Assembly: GCA_964628055.1 (NCBI GenBank)
Contig: CAZVNL010000006.1
Coordinates: forward strand, 1-64,000
Direction of reading: 5' to 3'
Source of the DNA: CAZBEL01 sp964628055
GTDB taxonomy: Bacteria; Fidelibacterota; Marinisomatia; Marinisomatales; TCS56
DNA: 64,000 bases
Shown in pieces: positions 20,257 to 30,259 of the stretch; the first letter of the stretch is position 1, and every line of letters starts with the position of its first letter. Below the pieces are notes generated by a model, which did not search any database, was not told the DNA's origin, and saw nothing but the letters and a program-made list of their open reading frames with translations. Both the position numbers and the translations under genes were made by a program.

Positions 20257-21375
20257 TCAATCATTCAATCTAATGGGCATTAACAGCATGGTCAGGTCGC
20301 TATCTCCCTTCTGTTCGTCGGGATAGAAAAGACCGGCGCTGATAGGGGTCTTCAACTTCACAATGACCTTTTCAGAATGCATGTGGGATAGAATGTCGCG
20401 CAGGTAGTTGGCATTGTATCCAATGGTGAGGTGGTCGCCGGTATACTGAACGGGCAATTCTTCCTGGGCCTTGGAGGCTTTCTCCACGTCCTCCGTGGTG
20501 ATGACTAACTTGTCACCTTCCATTTTAAGAGCAATCTGGCGCGTGGAACGGTTGGAGAAAATGGATACCCGTCGAACGGCGGCCAACAACTGCTCCCGAT
20601 CCACTACGAGTTCCTTGTCGTTATCGGTGGGAATAACGCTCTCATAGTCGGGAAAGCGTTCGTCAATAATCCGGGTGAAAATTTTATCCGCGCCCAGGCT
20701 GGCGGTGAGGTGGTTGTCCCCCATCCAGATTTGAATGGGTTTATCAGCGCCTAATAGGGTGTTGATCAGATTCAGGAATTTGCTAGGGATGATTACCTCT
20801 CCCGTAAATTCTTCAGCTTGATAATCTTTATATTGGTAGCGCACCAGTCGGTGGCCATCGGTGGCGGCAGCGGTTAGGCGATCCTGGCCAAACTGGAAAA
20901 AGACACCCGTCAGGGCCGGCTTCAACTCATCCTTGCTTACGGCAAAACTGGTGGAGTAAATGATTGCTCGCAACACGCTACCATCCATGCCGGTATTCTT
21001 ACGGTTATCTACGTCCGGCATTGCGGGGAATTCCTCGGCCGCCTTGCCCATTAAGTCATAACGCCCAATATCCGTCAACAAATCCACATGGAGCTCGGAA
21101 TCCACCGTGAGGGTTATCCTGGTATCGGGAAGTTCGTTGGTGATTTCCATCAGGGGCTGCAGGGGAATAGCCGCCGATCCGGTTTCCTCAATGCTGGATT
21201 CGATGTTGGTTAAAATGGTGATTTCTAAATCGGTGCTGCGTAGCGTTGTGCCGTTCTCTTCGGCGGCGAAAAGGACGCAGTTCAAAATGGGCAGGGTGGT
21301 GGACCGGGTAGGAGTTGCCCGGGAGAGTTTTTGTAGAGCAGATAATAGTTCGGTCTTTGATGTGGAAAGTTTCAT
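20257..21375 (-). CDS. dnaN: DNA polymerase III beta subunit (sliding clamp)
   Basis: 372 residues, the normal clamp length with three repeated domains. It starts MKLSTSKTELLSALQKLSRATPTRSTTLPILNCVLF and shows FAVSKDELKPALTGVFF, ATDGHRLVRY (the peptide-binding cleft) and the ending LTMLLMPIRLND, with the conserved PIR near the C-terminus. It holds polymerases and repair enzymes on DNA. A minus-strand promoter candidate (21435-21463) lies in the 357-base region upstream, which also carries DnaA boxes. Confidence 0.98.
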   Translation of the reverse strand: MKLSTSKTELLSALQKLSRATPTRSTTLPILNCVLFAAEENGTTLRSTDLEITILTNIESSIEETGSAAIPLQPLMEITNELPDTRITLTVDSELHVDLLTDIGRYDLMGKAAEEFPAMPDVDNRKNTGMDGSVLRAIIYSTSFAVSKDELKPALTGVFFQFGQDRLTAAATDGHRLVRYQYKDYQAEEFTGEVIIPSKFLNLINTLLGADKPIQIWMGDNHLTASLGADKIFTRIIDERFPDYESVIPTDNDKELVVDREQLLAAVRRVSIFSNRSTRQIALKMEGDKLVITTEDVEKASKAQEELPVQYTGDHLTIGYNANYLRDILSHMHSEKVIVKLKTPISAGLFYPDEQKGDSDLTMLLMPIRLND

Positions 21376-21434
21376 TTCGATGTCCAGTTTGTTGTCCGTT
21401 TTTTTAGGCTTTAATGATTCTTAAAAAGCCTTTA

Positions 21435-21463
21435 ATCTTACCTCGATATTGCTGTTATCACAA
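21435..21463 (-). promoter_or_regulatory. Candidate dnaN promoter
   Basis: On the minus strand TTGTGA (21463-21458) and TAAGAT (21440-21435) are separated by exactly 17 bases, which would start a transcript with a leader of about 50 bases ahead of the dnaN ATG. DnaA boxes lie about 125-265 bases upstream. Confidence 0.45.
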
Positions 21464-21587
21464 GTATTTTCACCGCCCATCTCAGGTTGACCGGTTCAAT
21501 TTTTAGGGAGTCACTTTTGCACATTGGAGGCTTCTTTTTAATACTTTTCTTACGTATTTAAGAAATAACCTTATTATTTATTATCAC

Positions 21588-21703
21588 TGTGGAGAAGGAG
21601 GTAAACCAACGAGCAATCCGCTAATCTAATTCTGTGGCGTGCAACTATGTAAATAGGTTCACAATCTACTTTATGTGGATAAGTGAGTTAATTATGTGCA
21701 TAA
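21588..21703 (-). promoter_or_regulatory. DnaA-box group upstream of dnaN
   Basis: Read on the minus strand, TTATGCACA (21703-21695) and TTATCCACA (21682-21674) both fit the TTATNCACA consensus exactly and are 21 bases apart, two helical turns, on the same face. A third, TTCTCCACA (21596-21588), has one mismatch. They border an AT-rich tract. DnaA binding is a reasonable inference; whether the site is regulatory or part of the origin is open. Confidence 0.6.
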
Positions 21704-21732
21704 CCCCCAAGGTCACCGGTGGCAAGCTATCT

Positions 21733-23031
21733 TCATTGCGGAATCTGGATGAAGATACGCTCACGGGCGTCACTTATCCACTTTGAATACCATTCCATGC
21801 GTTTTTGATTCAGGGCCATGGCTTCTATTTCCGGCCAGTGGTCCTTTAAGTTTGGTTTGCCTCCCGGTTTCACCCCTTCTAACCAGAACAGATGGTAGCC
21901 GAAACTGGAGCGGACCGGCCGGCTGCACTGGTTCAGCTCTAACAGATTTACCACCTGGGCTATTTCGGGGATGGGTGAATTTTTCGGATTGATCCATCCC
22001 AGGTCGCCCCCGATGTCCTTCGTTTTCTCGTCCTGGGAATAACGTTTAACCAGGGCTATGAAATCATCGAGCGTCTGGGCGGAGTCTTTGAGGGTAAAGG
22101 CGTAGTTATAGGCACGGGTTTCATCCTCTTTGGTGATTTGGGGAGCAATGAGGATGTGGCGCACGCGGATCTTGTCCCCCAGTTTTTCCTTGGTTTGGAT
22201 GAGATGGTAGCCGAAAGGGGATTCTACGGGAGCGCTGATTTCCCCCACTGGAAGGGTGAAGGCCACTGTTTCGAACTCAGGCACCAAGGAGCCCCGGCGT
22301 ACGAGGCCCAGGGAGCCGCCATTCTTGCTGGATCCCGGGTCTTGGGAATAGCGTTCTGCCAGTTCTTCGAAGGGCTCCCCCGCTAAAATGCGCTGGCGAA
22401 GGCTGTCCAACTTGGCTAAAGCCCTGCGCCGGGAACCTTCCCCTGGCTTAACTTGCACCAACAAGTGCCGTAGCTTGACCAGGGTGGGGAAGTCTGGTAT
22501 GCTGTCGTGATATGTGTTAAAGAAATCTATGACCTCTTTTTTGGAGACCGTGATCGAGGACATTAACTGCTGTTGATATTTTTCGGTTATGAGGCGGTCT
22601 TTCATGTCTGGCCAGAACTCGCGCCGGAATGATTTCAGCGATTGACCCAACATCTCCTCGGCCCGCGCTTCATTCCCGGCATTAGCCACAAAAGATTCCA
22701 TTTGCTGATCCAGGGCCTGGTTAACCTCCTTTTCTTCGACCTCCACCGAATCCAGCTTGGCCATTTCTAATATTATTTTCTGGTCAATAAGCGACTGGAG
22801 GATTTCCTCTTGCATTTTAAGCAAGGTAGCGCGGTCCCGCGCAGGATCGAGATTGCGCCGGATGGCAGCCATGCCCACGAGTTGAGAGACATCGCTCTTT
22901 AAAATGAGGTTGTCGTTTACGATGGCGGCAATACCATCGATGATTTGTGACGACTCTTCCTGGGCGCGGTAGGTTCCTAGAAGTAAGGTAATGATTAATA
23001 AATATTTGCCCAGGGCAGGGAGGTGTTTCAT
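21733..23031 (-). CDS. surA: SurA-like periplasmic peptidyl-prolyl isomerase/chaperone
   Basis: 432 residues with a signal peptide (cleavage near YRAQ). An N-terminal SurA_N helical region (IDGIAAIVNDNLILKSDV...) is followed by two parvulin/PpiC rotamase domains: one with LRHLLVQVKPGEGSRRRALAKLD...DPGSSKNGGSLGLVRRGSLVPEFE, and one with VRHILIAPQITKEDE...KTKDIGGDLGWINP. SurA escorts outer-membrane beta-barrel precursors through the periplasm. The start overlaps the stop of the preceding lipoprotein gene (ATGA), so the two isomerases are coupled. Confidence 0.92.
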   Translation of the reverse strand: MKHLPALGKYLLIITLLLGTYRAQEESSQIIDGIAAIVNDNLILKSDVSQLVGMAAIRRNLDPARDRATLLKMQEEILQSLIDQKIILEMAKLDSVEVEEKEVNQALDQQMESFVANAGNEARAEEMLGQSLKSFRREFWPDMKDRLITEKYQQQLMSSITVSKKEVIDFFNTYHDSIPDFPTLVKLRHLLVQVKPGEGSRRRALAKLDSLRQRILAGEPFEELAERYSQDPGSSKNGGSLGLVRRGSLVPEFETVAFTLPVGEISAPVESPFGYHLIQTKEKLGDKIRVRHILIAPQITKEDETRAYNYAFTLKDSAQTLDDFIALVKRYSQDEKTKDIGGDLGWINPKNSPIPEIAQVVNLLELNQCSRPVRSSFGYHLFWLEGVKPGGKPNLKDHWPEIEAMALNQKRMEWYSKWISDARERIFIQIPQ

Positions 23032-23828
23032 TTTAGGTTTTCCGTAAATATTTCGATGGGGAGAGTGCTTTTTAGACTGTCAAGGATTTGGTTCGCCAAA
23101 AGAGCCGAACGCTGTTGAAAGATATATTGTTGGATTTCATCATAGACTTCATCTAAGCCCCGCACGGTGCCTTGTTTATACTGTTCTAAGATTTCGATTG
23201 TGTGGTACCCATACGGCGTTTTAATGGGGCCCACGACCCTTCTGTGAGAGGCAAAGATGGCATCATCGAGAGGTTCCAGGAGTGCCCCCTTTTTCACCGT
23301 GACGGGGTTGACGCCATAATCGGCTAATAGTTGTTTGCGTTTTTCGGAGACACTGCTACGTAATAAAACTGATTTTATTTCCTGGGCCTTGCTTTTCGAG
23401 TCCACCAAGAAGTGGAGTATTTTCGCTTCCTCGGTCTGACGGGTGAAACTACCACGGTGATCCTCATAGTAAGCTTTTATATCCGCTGGCGACACCCCGA
23501 TTCGCTTCTGGATCAAGGATTGTAAGTAGGCTTTACCAATTAACTCTCGGCGATAGTCGGACACGGCCCGTTGGAGCGTTTTGTCTCGGTCGTATCCGTG
23601 GGCGACAGCGGTTTGAAATAGAACTTCTTGGTTGATCCATTGACTGACCATCTGCTGCTTGTCGGTGTACTCGTTTTTAGGCGATAAATCCCAGGCGTGT
23701 GTGTCTTCCTGGGATAAAGTTGCTTTACCCACGCGGACAACTATGGGCTGGTCGTTTTCCAGGGAAGAGGAGCAGCCTAAAAACAGACAGAGAGCAAGGG
23801 TTGTAGGAATTAAAAGGACTTTAGACAC
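23028..23828 (-). CDS. PpiC-type peptidyl-prolyl isomerase lipoprotein
   Basis: 266 residues from GTG 23828. The N-terminus has a lipoprotein signal with lipobox LFLG-C19. A SurA/PrsA-like helical region follows, then one parvulin domain with AKILHFLVDSKSKAQEI, VTVKKGALLEPLDDAIF and PIKTPYGYHTIEILEQ. It is probably an outer-membrane or periplasmic foldase acting alongside SurA, encoded next door. Substrate specificity is unknown. Confidence 0.87.
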   Translation of the reverse strand: MSKVLLIPTTLALCLFLGCSSSLENDQPIVVRVGKATLSQEDTHAWDLSPKNEYTDKQQMVSQWINQEVLFQTAVAHGYDRDKTLQRAVSDYRRELIGKAYLQSLIQKRIGVSPADIKAYYEDHRGSFTRQTEEAKILHFLVDSKSKAQEIKSVLLRSSVSEKRKQLLADYGVNPVTVKKGALLEPLDDAIFASHRRVVGPIKTPYGYHTIEILEQYKQGTVRGLDEVYDEIQQYIFQQRSALLANQILDSLKSTLPIEIFTENLK

Positions 23829-23845
23829 GTGTTAAGTTACCTCTT

Positions 23846-26800
23846 TTAGGGTTTAGAAAATAGGTTCACTATGACCTCAGCAGCGCCCCATGAATTGTTC
23901 ATATCATTTGTGTTAACAAGTAGTTGCATGTCTTTCATGGGTCCGTGTTTGCACATTTGTACCGAGCCCCACGTTCTTAGCGCAGAACGCACTTCCTTAA
24001 GGCCGGGTTCCGCAGCCAGTTTTCTATCCAAACGGCAGATTAGGCGTTTAGGTGTTATTTCCATGGCCCGGACGAGGGTGTTCGTGAGCCTGGTTTGACA
24101 GCGGACCAGGCGCAGCAGGTTGACCACTTCAGCGGGTGGTGGTCCGAAGCGGTCCATTAATTCCTGTTCAATATGGTTAATTTCTTCAGACGACGCGGCC
24201 CCGTTAAGGCGTTGGTAAAAGTAAAGGCGATCCTCCACCAAGGAGATATATTGGGAAGAGAGATAGGCATCTTCGGTGAGCTTTATGGTCGGTTTTGACG
24301 GGGGACTGATAGGCGCCTTACCTTGCCTTTCGAGAACGGATTCGGATAATAGGTTGCAATACATTTCAAACCCAATGGAGGCAATGTGGCCGCTCTGTTC
24401 ATAGCCGAATAAGTTCCCGGGCCCGCGGAATTCTAAATCCTTCAAAGCGATTTCGTAGCCCACCCCCAGGGAAGACAGACGTTCAATCGTTTTTAACCGT
24501 TGGTAGGCCGTGTCTGTCAGCTTTAAACCCTTTGGAATCAATAGGTAACAGTATGCCTGCCGGTGGCTGCGCCCTACGCGCCCACGAATTTGATACAACT
24601 GACTTAGTCCAAACTTGTGGGCATTATTAATGATAATTGTATTGGCGTTGGTGACGTCCAAACCGGATTCAACGATCACAGTGCAAAGCAGAATGTCTAC
24701 TTCCCCGGCAAAGAACGCTAAGATGGTTTCCTCAAGCTTGCGGCTGGGCATCTTGCCGTGGGTCACGGCAACGGTGTGATGGGGAAACAAATTCATCAAC
24801 CTCTGACAATAGAAAGAAAGGGCGTTGATATCGTTGTGAAGAAAATAAACCTGGCCGTTTCGTTGTAATTCAAGCTGGATGGGGTAGTAAACTTTTTTCC
24901 AGTCAAAGTGGTGGACGCTAGTGCGAATGGGCCACCTTTCGCGTGGGGGTGTTTGTAACTGGCTCACGTCGCGGAGGCCAACCAGAGCCTGTTGCAGGGT
25001 ACGTGGGATGGGTGTGGCTGTTAAGGTAAGGATGTCTACGGTAGACTTTATCTCACGCAAGCGTTGTTTGTGCTTTACCCCAAAACGGTGTTCTTCGTCG
25101 ATGATTAGAAGCCCCAGGGAGAGTGCTTGTACGTCCGGGGAAAGGAGGCGGTGAGTCCCCACGACAATGTCCACCGCACCTGTTTTTAGGTCTTGCAGGA
25201 TTTGTTCTACACCGTCAATTGGGGTAAACCGTGACAAGAGCGCCACCCGCACTCCCAGGGGTTCCAGGCGACCTTTGCAGGTGATATAATGCTGGTCCGC
25301 CAGAATGGTTGTGGGGGTCAGGAAAAAAACCTGTTTACCAGAGGCGATGGCTTTCATGGCCGCCCGCAGGGCCACTTCTGTTTTGCCAAAACCGACATCA
25401 CCGATGAGGAGTCGATCCATAGGGCGTTCGGACAACATGTCAGCATAAATTTCTTCGATAGCCTGCCGCTGGTCAGGCGTCTCCTGGTAGGGGAAACTCT
25501 GTTCCAAGTGGTGGCACAATTCCATGTCGGAAGTGTAACGGAACCCCCGCCGCTTATTTTTAGACGCATAAAAGGCTGCCAAGTCATTAACGATCCGTCG
25601 GGTACTTTGACGTGACCGCTGAAGTTGTTGTTGCCAGCGCTTGGTTCCCAAACGGGAAAGGGTTACGGCCCCCTTTTTACTGGAAATGTAGCGATGAACT
25701 TTGGCGAAGTGGTCGGGGTGGACATAAATAAAACCTCCATCGGCGTACTCAATTTTCAGGCACTCTTGATGTCCCGTTTTAGTTTTAATTAACTGGAGAC
25801 CGCGGTAGATACCGATACCGTAATCGCGGTGAACTACGTATTCTCCCCAATTAATATCTTTCAGGTGGAAACCGTGTGGCTGTTCGCCGTAGGGGTCCAC
25901 GTTGGTCCAACGCGACAGGTAGGGTTTTGGGGCGGGCGTGATTTCGGATAGATCAATACAAGCCAGGGAAAGATCAGAAGAATGAAATCCCCGGGGAATT
26001 CTTGTGGCGAGAGCGGTAGTGTTGAGAGGTCCAGTTGAAAGCGCTTTCCCGTTGGTAGTATCTGCGCCAGCGAATATGTAGGTTTTTTTAATAGAAACTT
26101 GCTTGATCGTAGACCAGAGCACAGGGGGATCTAATTTCCCACCGGCCACTGTTTCCGTCCAAGGAGTGACCCGGCAAGCCATTCTGGCCCCGTCACCCGT
26201 AGAAAGTTCGACGCGGTTATGGTTTTGGTGGATGTGAACGAAGGTGGCGCCTTTATCAGTTAATAAATCGCGGTATGTTCGTCGAGACTTCTGGGTTATC
26301 GCATTAGCCGGGGGTAAAAGCTCAACCCTTTCTATTTGCTGGACCGAGAGTTGGGAAATGGGATTGAACCAGCGTATGGATTCGATGGTATTGCCAAAAA
26401 ATTCGAGCCGCACTGGCCGCCGTGCGTGGAGCAGGAAAATGTCCATGATTCCTCCCCGAATGGAGAAGGTTTTGGGTTGTTCGGTACGATCAACCTGTTC
26501 GAACCCCCAGGAGACCAGTGTTTGTGCCAGGGTTTCCCTGCCGTGTTTTAGGCCCGTGTATATTTTAATCCCCTGGAAGGTATCTCCAGGAAGTTTAGGT
26601 GCAAGCTGTTGCAGGGTCTGTTCACTGGTAATAAAGAGGCCCCTTCTTTTTTGTTTTAAGGCGTGGTAGCTTTCTGTCAAGTACCGTTCGGCCTCCAGGG
26701 CAAAACCGGAGACGTCGGTAAAGGTGGCTTGTAAAACGGGTATCCAGTAAACGGACTTACGGAGGGTGGAAATAGCACTATGGTAAAAAGACTCTGCGGG

Positions 26801-27013
26801 CTGGAAACCAGCGCAGACGATGGCAAACGTGGCGGGCGTTTGCCGGCAAACGGAAGCCAGCACAAGAGCCGCCGCAACCTCCGTTAAACCCCACAGGGTT
26901 ACTGGTTCCTTGCGGGCTAAGCTTTGCGCCAGGGCGCGCCCTGGCTTGGAATGGTGAATGTGATCAAGGACTGGCGCCAGGGGAGCGAAAGGTGTTTCAC
27001 GTGAAACCTTCAT
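23846..27013 (-). CDS. mfd: Transcription-repair coupling factor Mfd
   Basis: 1,055 residues. Order: UvrB-homology region, an RNA-polymerase-interacting domain with [17 protein letters not shown] and [14 protein letters not shown], a RecG-like translocase with Walker A GDVGFGKT (about 538-545), DEEH in [40 protein letters not shown] and QIRGRVGRS, and a C-terminal TRCF domain. It removes stalled RNA polymerase and recruits UvrA. It overlaps the mnmG stop by four bases. Codons 3-7 (VSRET) are written with a ParB-site palindrome, see 26993-27008. Confidence 0.97.
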   Translation of the reverse strand: MKVSRETPFAPLAPVLDHIHHSKPGRALAQSLARKEPVTLWGLTEVAAALVLASVCRQTPATFAIVCAGFQPAESFYHSAISTLRKSVYWIPVLQATFTDVSGFALEAERYLTESYHALKQKRRGLFITSEQTLQQLAPKLPGDTFQGIKIYTGLKHGRETLAQTLVSWGFEQVDRTEQPKTFSIRGGIMDIFLLHARRPVRLEFFGNTIESIRWFNPISQLSVQQIERVELLPPANAITQKSRRTYRDLLTDKGATFVHIHQNHNRVELSTGDGARMACRVTPWTETVAGGKLDPPVLWSTIKQVSIKKTYIFAGADTTNGKALSTGPLNTTALATRIPRGFHSSDLSLACIDLSEITPAPKPYLSRWTNVDPYGEQPHGFHLKDINWGEYVVHRDYGIGIYRGLQLIKTKTGHQECLKIEYADGGFIYVHPDHFAKVHRYISSKKGAVTLSRLGTKRWQQQLQRSRQSTRRIVNDLAAFYASKNKRRGFRYTSDMELCHHLEQSFPYQETPDQRQAIEEIYADMLSERPMDRLLIGDVGFGKTEVALRAAMKAIASGKQVFFLTPTTILADQHYITCKGRLEPLGVRVALLSRFTPIDGVEQILQDLKTGAVDIVVGTHRLLSPDVQALSLGLLIIDEEHRFGVKHKQRLREIKSTVDILTLTATPIPRTLQQALVGLRDVSQLQTPPRERWPIRTSVHHFDWKKVYYPIQLELQRNGQVYFLHNDINALSFYCQRLMNLFPHHTVAVTHGKMPSRKLEETILAFFAGEVDILLCTVIVESGLDVTNANTIIINNAHKFGLSQLYQIRGRVGRSHRQAYCYLLIPKGLKLTDTAYQRLKTIERLSSLGVGYEIALKDLEFRGPGNLFGYEQSGHIASIGFEMYCNLLSESVLERQGKAPISPPSKPTIKLTEDAYLSSQYISLVEDRLYFYQRLNGAASSEEINHIEQELMDRFGPPPAEVVNLLRLVRCQTRLTNTLVRAMEITPKRLICRLDRKLAAEPGLKEVRSALRTWGSVQMCKHGPMKDMQLLVNTNDMNNSWGAAEVIVNLFSKP
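26993..27008. promoter_or_regulatory. parS centromere site, 15 of 16 bases
   Basis: TGTTTCACGTGAAACC differs from the bacterial parS consensus TGTTTCACGTGAAACA only at the last base. It lies inside the first codons of mfd. ParB spreads from such sites, which cluster near the origin. No parA or parB gene is in the window. Match is seen directly; function is established for this motif in many phyla, inferred here. Confidence 0.8.
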
Positions 27014-28890
27014 GGTCGGCGGTTCAGCAAGATGGCCAACACGGATATATCGGCCGGCGAAACGCCCGCAATCCGCATGGCCTGACCCAAGTTCTCGGGG
27101 CGGATGGTATTCAGCTTATCCCGCGCTTCCATGGAAAGACCAGTCACGGCGTGATAGTCGAAAGTGGGCGGTATTTTCACCCGTTCCTGAGCGGATAGTC
27201 TTTTTATCTGTTGTCGTTGTCGGTGAATGTACCCGGCATACTTAATATGCGTCTCGGCTTCCAGGTACAGTTCGTCTTGGAAGTAGGGTTCCCAGGGAGA
27301 TAAGTCAATTCCTTCGAACAGGCGTGCCGGTAAGGCCCCGATCGAAACTGCGGGCCGCTTCAAGATTTGTTTAGCGGGTGTTTTTTGTTTGATGGGGGCT
27401 TCCTCTATTTTCTCAAGCAAAGGGTTAACTTCTTCAGGGAGGACGGACTGATCCAGGGCCTGAACCAGCCGAGCCGTACAGGATGATTTAGACTCCAGGT
27501 CGGCTAAGATTGGGGGCGGAAGCAGGTGATAGTCAGTTGCTTTTTTTAACAGCCGCTCGTCAGCATTGGAGTAACGGAGGAGGATCCGGTACTCTGCCCG
27601 GGAGGTGAACATGCGGTATGGTTCAAAGGTGTCTTTGGTGATGAGATCGTCGATCAACACGCCGATGTAAGCCTCTTCGCGGCCCAGGGTGAAAGGAGGG
27701 GCCTGGTCTTGAAGAGCGGCATTTATTCCGGCGACGAGCCCCTGGACAGCCGCTTCTTCATAACCTGAGGTACCGTTGATTTGGCCGGCGAGATAGAGAC
27801 CCTTGAGCGCCTTGGATTCCAGGGTAGCCTTCAACTGAGAGGGCGGGAAGTAATCGTATTCTATGGCATAACCGGGTCGATAAAATTGGACCCGTTCCAG
27901 ACCGGGTAGGGCGCGGAGCGCTCGAAGTTGGATCGACTCTGGGAGACTGGTAGAAAAACCGTTCGTGTAAATTTGATCTGAATTGAGCCATTCCGGTTCC
28001 AAAAAAAGCGTATGTGAAGGCTGATGAGCGAAGCGGTGCACTTTGTCTTCGATAGAAGGACAATAGCGCGGCCCCACACTGTCAATATCTCCCGAGAAGA
28101 GAGGGGACTGGTACAGGTTGTCCTGAATTATTTCATGACACTGGGTGGTGGTTCTTATCGTATGGCACGGGATGTCAGGGGGATTGAAATTTCTGGTTCG
28201 ATAGGAAAAAGGGACCGGCTTTTCATCTCCGTGAACCACCGCTAATTTTTTCCAATTGATCGTGTCTTTGATTAGGCGTGGAGGGGTTCCGGTTTTGAGA
28301 CGCCCGGAAATTATTTCTCTACTGGTCAGCGCCTCCGTGAGTCCCCGGCTGCTGTGTTCACCCATACGCCCGGCACGGATTTTACGCTTTCCTATGTGGA
28401 TTAATCCGTTTAAAAAGGTCCCGGTCGTAAGAATAACGGCTTTGCCTCGGAGAACGCTTTTGTCGCGTAGAACCACTCCCATTATCGCTTGTCGGCGATT
28501 CAGGAGATCAACGGCTTCGTCTTCAATAAGAGTTATATTAGCGGAGGTTGAAAGGAGCGCCCGCACCTGGGTTTCGTAACGCCGTTTGTCCACTTGGGCT
28601 CGGGGAGACCAAACGGCTCGGCCCTTGGAACGATTCAAGACTTTGAACTGTAGTCCGGTTTGGTCGCCGATGTAGCCCATGACGCCTCCCAGGACATCCA
28701 ACTCACGAATCATCTGTCCTTTAGCAATGCCTCCCAGGGCCGGATTACAAGACATACGACCCAGGGCTTTTAAGTTCATAGTAATGAGGGCTACCGAGCG
28801 ACCTAAGTGGGCGGCGATCAAGGCCGCCTCGATCCCTGCGTGCCCGCCACCCACTACAATAACGTCGTAATATAGTTTGTTTTGTTGCAC
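27010..28890 (-). CDS. mnmG: tRNA uridine-34 carboxymethylaminomethyl enzyme MnmG (GidA)
   Basis: 626 residues from GTG 28890. The N-terminal FAD site is [38 protein letters not shown] and [18 protein letters not shown] are typical MnmG blocks, and the C-terminal helical domain ends with [13 protein letters not shown]. With MnmE it modifies wobble uridine in certain tRNAs. Start at GTG within a second parS-like palindrome (28883-28898), ten bases after the mnmE stop. The gidB/parA/parB genes that often follow gidA are replaced here by mfd. Confidence 0.97.
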   Translation of the reverse strand: MQQNKLYYDVIVVGGGHAGIEAALIAAHLGRSVALITMNLKALGRMSCNPALGGIAKGQMIRELDVLGGVMGYIGDQTGLQFKVLNRSKGRAVWSPRAQVDKRRYETQVRALLSTSANITLIEDEAVDLLNRRQAIMGVVLRDKSVLRGKAVILTTGTFLNGLIHIGKRKIRAGRMGEHSSRGLTEALTSREIISGRLKTGTPPRLIKDTINWKKLAVVHGDEKPVPFSYRTRNFNPPDIPCHTIRTTTQCHEIIQDNLYQSPLFSGDIDSVGPRYCPSIEDKVHRFAHQPSHTLFLEPEWLNSDQIYTNGFSTSLPESIQLRALRALPGLERVQFYRPGYAIEYDYFPPSQLKATLESKALKGLYLAGQINGTSGYEEAAVQGLVAGINAALQDQAPPFTLGREEAYIGVLIDDLITKDTFEPYRMFTSRAEYRILLRYSNADERLLKKATDYHLLPPPILADLESKSSCTARLVQALDQSVLPEEVNPLLEKIEEAPIKQKTPAKQILKRPAVSIGALPARLFEGIDLSPWEPYFQDELYLEAETHIKYAGYIHRQRQQIKRLSAQERVKIPPTFDYHAVTGLSMEARDKLNTIRPENLGQAMRIAGVSPADISVLAILLNRRP

Positions 28891-28898
28891 GTGAAACT
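28883..28898. promoter_or_regulatory. Second parS-like site, 14 of 16 bases
   Basis: TGTTGCACGTGAAACT keeps the CACGTGAAAC core of the parS consensus and differs at positions 5 and 16. It covers the GTG start codon of mnmG. Lies about 1.9 kb from the better site at 26993. Confidence 0.6.
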
Positions 28899-28900
28899 AC

Positions 28901-30259
28901 CTATTTGCCCACGCAAAAATGGCTGAATATGTTGTTCAGTATATCGTCCGCCGTTGTTTTGCCCAACAGGCGGTCGATGGCCTCCAGAGCTTCCCGTAGA
29001 TGAATTGCCATGAGTTCATAGGGAATGATTTCAGAGGCGAGTAAGGCCAACCCCCCTTCAAGGTGTTTTTGGAAGGTCTCCAGGGCGTCACGCTGACGTT
29101 CAGTAGTGAGGCATACACCGGTGGTGAGAAGAGGTGATATTTTCAACATGGCGCGTAGATGTTTTTTCAGGGTGGCGATTCCCGTTTTACGAAGGGCCGA
29201 TAGACACAGGTCGGCCCCCAACTTGTTTTTGATCCGCTTCAATTCTGATCTATCTAACAGATCAATTTTATTTAAAATAATTAAGGTTTGTGCGGTTGTA
29301 AGTTCTTTATAATTAATTAATTCTGTCTCATTAAAAGGATCTTTTAATATTAGGACTACATCGGCATCATGTAGGTGTCTTTTGGTGCGCTCTACGCCTT
29401 CACGTTCAATGCTGTCTTTGCTTTCACGGAGCCCGGCCGTGTCGATTAGCCTAACGGGTACGCCATCGAGAAACAAGGCCACGTCAATGGGGTCGCGGGT
29501 GGTTCCAGGTAGGGGGTGGGTAATGGCCCGGTCAGAATCTGTAAGGGTGTTTAAAAGGGTAGACTTCCCTGTATTGGGCGGGCCGGCGATAACCACCAGG
29601 GCACCGGTGGTTAACAGGCGTCCCTGATAGTATGACGCTAACAGATCTTTGGTTTTGCTTATCAAGGATTCTAATCGAGTGGATATCTTTTTAGGTAAGC
29701 CTGGGGTAAAGTCAGCTTCCGATATATCCAGTTCGTATTCTACGAGGGCGATAGTTTCGATTAAATTCTCTTGCAGGTGCTGTAACTTTTCTGACAAGGC
29801 TCCCTTTAGTAGGCGGTAGTTAAGGCGACTGCCGATCTCGGATTGGGAGTGGATAAGGGCGGAGACAGATTCGGCCTGTACAAGGTCAATCCTGCTGTTC
29901 AGGAAGGCCCGCTGGGTAAATTCGCCGGGTTCCGCCAGGCGGGCTCCCAACGATAGACACCGGCGAACAATTTGCTGGACAATTAGGGGGCTACCGTGGC
30001 AAGAGAATTCAACAATATCTTCTCCAGTGTAGGAGTTTGGCTCAGGGAAATAAGTCACAAGGCACTCGTCAAACGGCTGTCCTTCCGGACCGTAGACGTT
30101 CACCAAGGCCGCATGGCGAGGTTTCAGAAAAGAGGTATCCTTTTCAATGCAGAGACCGGCAGCAATAGAAGCTGCCTGGGGACCACTAAGGCGAACAATA
30201 GCGACACCGCCAATGCCGAAGGGTGTGGCTGGGGCGACAATCGTGTCGCTGGTCTTCAT
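28901..30259 (-). CDS. mnmE: tRNA modification GTPase MnmE (TrmE)
   Basis: 452 residues. An N-terminal tetrahydrofolate-binding domain (IVAPATPFGIGGVAIVRLSG) is followed by a helical domain with an inserted G domain: GPPNTGKST near 222, DTAGLRES, and NKIDLLD. The C-terminus is FSHFCVGK, the conserved CxGK motif required for activity. Partner of MnmG, encoded next. ATG overlaps the yidC stop by four bases, giving the usual yidC-mnmE-mnmG order. Confidence 0.97.
   Translation of the reverse strand: MKTSDTIVAPATPFGIGGVAIVRLSGPQAASIAAGLCIEKDTSFLKPRHAALVNVYGPEGQPFDECLVTYFPEPNSYTGEDIVEFSCHGSPLIVQQIVRRCLSLGARLAEPGEFTQRAFLNSRIDLVQAESVSALIHSQSEIGSRLNYRLLKGALSEKLQHLQENLIETIALVEYELDISEADFTPGLPKKISTRLESLISKTKDLLASYYQGRLLTTGALVVIAGPPNTGKSTLLNTLTDSDRAITHPLPGTTRDPIDVALFLDGVPVRLIDTAGLRESKDSIEREGVERTKRHLHDADVVLILKDPFNETELINYKELTTAQTLIILNKIDLLDRSELKRIKNKLGADLCLSALRKTGIATLKKHLRAMLKISPLLTTGVCLTTERQRDALETFQKHLEGGLALLASEIIPYELMAIHLREALEAIDRLLGKTTADDILNNIFSHFCVGK

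Larger units (their letters stand above)
21376..21732. other. dnaN upstream region with DnaA boxes and AT-rich tract
   Basis: 357 bases without a gene between surA and dnaN. It contains an AT-rich stretch (about 21535-21585), DnaA-box matches at 21588-21703 and a dnaN promoter candidate. It may be a DnaA-regulated dnaN promoter or an origin sub-region. Confidence 0.65.
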
